From Amorphochlora amoebiformis (Eukaryota > Cercozoa > Chlorarachniophyceae), in assembly GCA_054601695.1 (NCBI GenBank), contig BAAHQB010000080.1, forward strand, positions 1-64,000: DNA of 64,000 nt. Reading direction: 5' to 3'. Position 1 is the first letter of the stretch; each line of letters opens with the position of its first letter. Below are positions 61,252-64,000 of the stretch, one piece after another. The position numbers and the translations under genes are program-made. A model generated the notes under the pieces. It saw only the letters and a list, made by a program, of their open reading frames with translations, was not told the DNA's origin and searched no databases.

Positions 61252-61520
61252 TAGTTATATAATACGCACACTCATTCGAACATGCATACAAGAGCAAAAG
61301 TCTACTAGACAGAAATCCGGGTGCAAAAGTTACACGCTTCTATTTAACCATTTAGAAATCCCGGCCAAAGCCTACACCGAAGCAAGGGAAGAGTAAGAAG
61401 GGGATCAGGACGGACCAGCTTGAGAAGGAACTAGATTCGATGATGTCAATGGAAGATGGCAGTCTTTCAGTCTTCCATCGGCTGCATGCTTCGAGCAAAA
61501 TCAGACAGGCTGAAAAGTAG
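49639..61520 (+). CDS. Kinesin-4/KIF21-type motor protein, 33 exons, 1,350 residues
   Basis: This is a complete plus-end type kinesin with an N-terminal motor. ATG at 49639 opens [17 protein letters not shown], the usual kinesin start, and the chain ends at TAG 61518-61520. The exons total 4,053 nt, divisible by three, with every phase matching. The order is motor (about residues 7-350), short coiled stalk, acidic linker, two TPxGTG repeats, a long basic coiled coil (about 660-950), and a basic tail with repeated VFxRLTDxSxYTG motifs. The motor core reads like KIF21/KIF4 ([27 protein letters not shown]), which in known members controls microtubule growth and cargo or axoneme length. There is no WD40 domain, unlike animal KIF21. 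The tail motifs resemble the microtubule-linked p25-alpha/TPPP C-terminus, so the tail may add a second microtubule contact. Confidence 0.95.
53068..55072 (+). CDS. Kinesin exons 15-21: neck, short coiled coil and acidic linker
   Basis: Exons are 53068-53124, 53199-53252, 53593-53691, 54122-54215, 54437-54504, 54563-54651 and 54922-55072. Exons 15, 17 and 18 are heptad-like ([35 protein letters not shown]). Exon 19 is acidic and serine-rich ([16 protein letters not shown]), a casein-kinase-II-like stretch. Exon 20 starts [17 protein letters not shown], resembling the KIF21 motif just after the neck. Exon 21 ends in an EKDEEDDDD run before the donor at 55073. Confidence 0.9.
55188..56533 (+). 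CDS. Kinesin exon 22: TPxGTG repeats and long basic coiled coil
   Basis: This 1,346-nt exon is by far the largest in the window. It begins with two similar units, [20 protein letters not shown] (about residues 569-588) and [20 protein letters not shown] (602-621). From memory, motifs of this V.TP.G.G...R.DG..V.LP type occur in other protist proteins as small beta repeats; their function is unknown to me. About 290 residues of Lys/Glu-rich coiled coil follow. A basic [19 protein letters not shown] stretch lies within it. The reading frame stays open to a stop at 56589-56591, but the donor GTACGA at 56534 gives an in-phase join to exon 23, so the stop is intronic. Confidence 0.9.
56954..61520 (+). 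CDS. Kinesin exons 23-33: basic tail with VFxRLTD motifs
   Basis: Exons are 56954-57035, 57097-57184, 58315-58397, 58835-58991, 59046-59136, 59350-59412, 59476-59544, 60454-60486, 60866-60956, 60999-61097 and 61356-61520. Exon 26 has [10 protein letters not shown] (from about residue 1101) and [13 protein letters not shown] (1115-1127). Exon 28 has [18 protein letters not shown] (1182-1199), and exon 33 has a remnant, [11 protein letters not shown]. Exon 31 ([15 protein letters not shown]...) is required to change phase 2 to 0. Exon 32 carries a KGRPKEK stretch like an AT-hook or a simple basic microtubule contact. The intron 57185-58314 contains a GC-rich island. Confidence 0.85.
57540..58130. 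other. GC-rich island inside kinesin intron 24
   Basis: The block is flanked by (TA)n on both sides and its core, about 57770-58085, is markedly GC-rich, unlike anything around it. It has an open frame on the plus strand from 57582 to 58124 rich in Arg, Pro and Ser (for example [13 protein letters not shown]), and another open frame on the minus strand. Exons 24 and 25 join in phase without it, so it is intronic. It could be an inserted element or foreign DNA, or a separate small gene. Confidence 0.4.
59684..59790. repeat. Paired (GA)n tracts with duplicated flanks
   Basis: GA runs at about 59684-59699 and 59753-59783 are each followed by GGGGTATATAAAT, so an 85-bp segment appears to be tandemly duplicated. 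They lie in the kinesin intron between exons 29 and 30. Confidence 0.85.
59926..60150. repeat. ATAAT pentamer and TATATAATT nonamer arrays
   Basis: About eight copies of ATAAT lie at 59926-59970 and four copies of TATATAATT at about 60115-60150. These are different units from the dominant TA repeat, in the same kinesin intron. Confidence 0.85.
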
Positions 61521-61711
61521 AATTATAGATATAGATAGATTGACCTAGGAGGAGCGGAGAGACATTCTTGAATGCAGGCATAACGGTTATATAAATTAAC
61601 GTATGGATCGTGCGTGATATCGTTGCCGAATAATCTTGCATAGCAGACATATATACTCTATCTAGTCTATACACAACTAGACAAGGTATTGTATGTTTAC
61701 TATAGACTCTA

Positions 61712-61767
<56 letters not shown>

Positions 61768-62163
61768 AGATATATATATCAAGATGAATTCCAGTGTATC
61801 TACAATCTGGACTTATACTCTAGTTAGGTCATTATCTTAGATCGTAGAGTCCAGATCACAGAGCCTAGATACTCTAGATACTCCACAGCTATATATCTAA
61901 TATAGGTACATACAAATATGCCAACCAGTAGTATGCGTTGGAGATTTTGTTAGTTTCTAGAGTTTGACTCATGTCCATTGGCTAGAGTCGCTAGCACTAG
62001 TCCACATATTTCCATCATGACCAACAACTGTCTTGACAATGCTAGTTAGGATCACAAAAGTGTGTACTCTAGCCTGGGATGCGTAGTGTATCCAGATGCG
62101 TACACGTGTACGTACTCAGAATTACATGTATATACATGTGTATTATGTGTGTATGTATACCTG

Positions 62164-62200
62164 GTACGTACGTAAGTATACGTACGTACGTACGTACGTA
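62164..62200. repeat. (ACGT)n tetranucleotide array
   Basis: GTACGTACGTAAGTATACGT followed by further TACG repeats. Shorter copies lie at 62242-62262 and 62641-62651. The unit is self-complementary. Confidence 0.9.
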
Positions 62201-62685
62201 GTATATAATATACATATATTGTATATATACTGTTATATATGGTACGTACGTGGGTGTGCGTACGTATGTAACACCGTATGCTAGATATATGTGACACAGT
62301 CGTACGGTCTCTAGAATCTTGGCACTAGAGACAACGCCACGGTATACATCTCAGACTTAAGAGAGAGTACAATTGCAACTATAGGTAGGTCAATTGCCTT
62401 GAACTTGGTCTGCCTTGAACTGTGGCGGACAGTACTCTAAATATTTTATCAATTAGAGTCTACATGTACACTACTCGTACGTATACGCAACTTATATCCG
62501 ACTAAGTTACTCTTAGTTACTAACTGAGATCATGGTCAGGCTAGAGTATTACCAGAGTCATTACATGGAGCAGCACGTATAGTATGTACTACTAGTAGCG
62601 CTGGTATACGATATGAGGCTACGAATAAACAGTACGGATGTACGTACGTACCTAGAGTCGACGTATGTCATATATATCTAACATA

Positions 62686-62803
<118 letters not shown>

Positions 62804-62993
62804 ATATACTATGATGTATATATATTAGATACACTTAGTATCTGTTATCAACGAGTCCCGTCTTCGTGGTTTCGTTGAGAGTCACAAAATCTTAAATCGC
62901 ATACATACACTAGTTGTATTTCAGGATTCATTTCACGAACATATGTAGACATATCTATTTACGTAAATATATTTATGTATATATATATATACG

Positions 62994-63050
<57 letters not shown>

Positions 63051-63053
<3 letters not shown>

Positions 63054-63113
63054 TCCATATATATATATGTATGTTATTTTTATATATATGTATATATATA
63101 TACATATAAACGC

Positions 63114-63144
<31 letters not shown>

Positions 63145-63188
63145 CATGTATACATATATGATGTCCATATATATATATATATGTTGTA

Positions 63189-63229
<41 letters not shown>

Positions 63230-63232
63230 GCA

Positions 63233-63240
<8 letters not shown>
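63051..63240. repeat. Imperfect tandem duplication of about 110 bp
   Basis: GATGTCCATATATATATATG at 63050 and again at 63160, each followed within about 60 bp by TATAAACGCATATATATA. This is noncoding and downstream of the kinesin. Confidence 0.8.
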
Positions 63241-63263
<23 letters not shown>

Positions 63264-63328
63264 ATATCTATGTATATGTGAGAGAGAAATATATATATAT
63301 ATATAATTTCTCTCTCTCTCTACATATA

Positions 63329-63359
<31 letters not shown>

Positions 63360-63650
63360 GAGATACATCTACACCACATTTACACACTTAAGACTATTTA
63401 TATTGTATGATCCAATGCAGTTGTCACGATCATTCTCAACTTAGCGTTGCTGCAGCCTCGAACAATTTTCATCATCGGGTGGCCACATACTTCGTATACG
63501 GGCCTGCTTTGGTTTCTGAACCCACTGTGAATGTGTTCATTTTTAGTATATGTTACGAATGTACGGACCACGAATGTACGGAGCGTTATGAATGGATGTA
63601 CGTATATGCATGTGTATTCATATGTAATACCATTTTCATAAATATAAACT

Positions 63651-63686
<36 letters not shown>

Positions 63687-63824
63687 GTGTATGTGTATGG
63701 TAGTTATACAAATAGATGTAGTATATATATATGTGTGTATATATATATGTATATATAATTATATGTACACAAATATTGCATATAAACATGCACATATTTA
63801 CGTATATATATAGTATACGGATAC

Positions 63825-63858
<34 letters not shown>

Positions 63859-64000
63859 GTATATATATATACATGTGTGCACATGTGTATATGTATATAT
63901 ATATATATATATAATATATAGATATATATATCTATGCATATATACAAATATAAATCTATATATTTATATGCATTTAGGTGATATATTCAACTACTATTCT

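Overview
This looks like nuclear DNA from a eukaryote, probably a single-celled one. The window is very AT-rich. Its introns begin GT and end AG, and many are filled with (TA)n microsatellites. The species cannot be named from the sequence. I read coding sequence by looking for short non-repetitive islands bounded by splice signals and testing whether reading phase carries across each junction. Nearly all long tyrosine/isoleucine ORFs in the window are translated (TA)n repeat, not genes.

Three genes are supported. (1) From 44552 down to the left edge on the minus strand lies one very large gene of about 86 small exons (mean about 70 nt). It starts with a signal peptide and leaves the window still in frame after about 1,993 codons. 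The product is not recognised. It looks secreted or surface-bound, rich in beta-strand-like segments, with about 32 N-glycosylation sequons. (2) From 49211 down to 45772 on the minus strand lies a five-exon gene of 182 residues that resembles a divergent phosphatidylethanolamine-binding (PEBP) protein. (3) From 49639 to 61520 on the plus strand lies a complete 33-exon gene of 1,350 residues for a kinesin of the kinesin-4/KIF21 type. Its motor is canonical. Its stalk carries two TPxGTG repeats, and its tail carries several VFxRLTDxSxYTG motifs like the C-terminal motif of p25-alpha/TPPP proteins.

Genes 2 and 3 start head to head, 427 bp apart. Gene 1 lies downstream of gene 2 on the same strand.

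The introns are the second point of interest. Some introns, such as most of those in the kinesin motor, are 50-190 nt and free of repeats. Others have grown to 0.3-2 kb around (TA)n tracts. In at least four places an intron of gene 1 holds a partial, decayed copy of the exon just downstream of it, which suggests intron growth by tandem duplication. The introns also hold a 209-bp tandem repeat, a long polypurine tract, two inverted copies of a possible LINE tail with a zinc-finger ORF, short telomere-like arrays and one GC-rich island. I saw no tRNA, rRNA or CRISPR array, and no bacterial-type operon.
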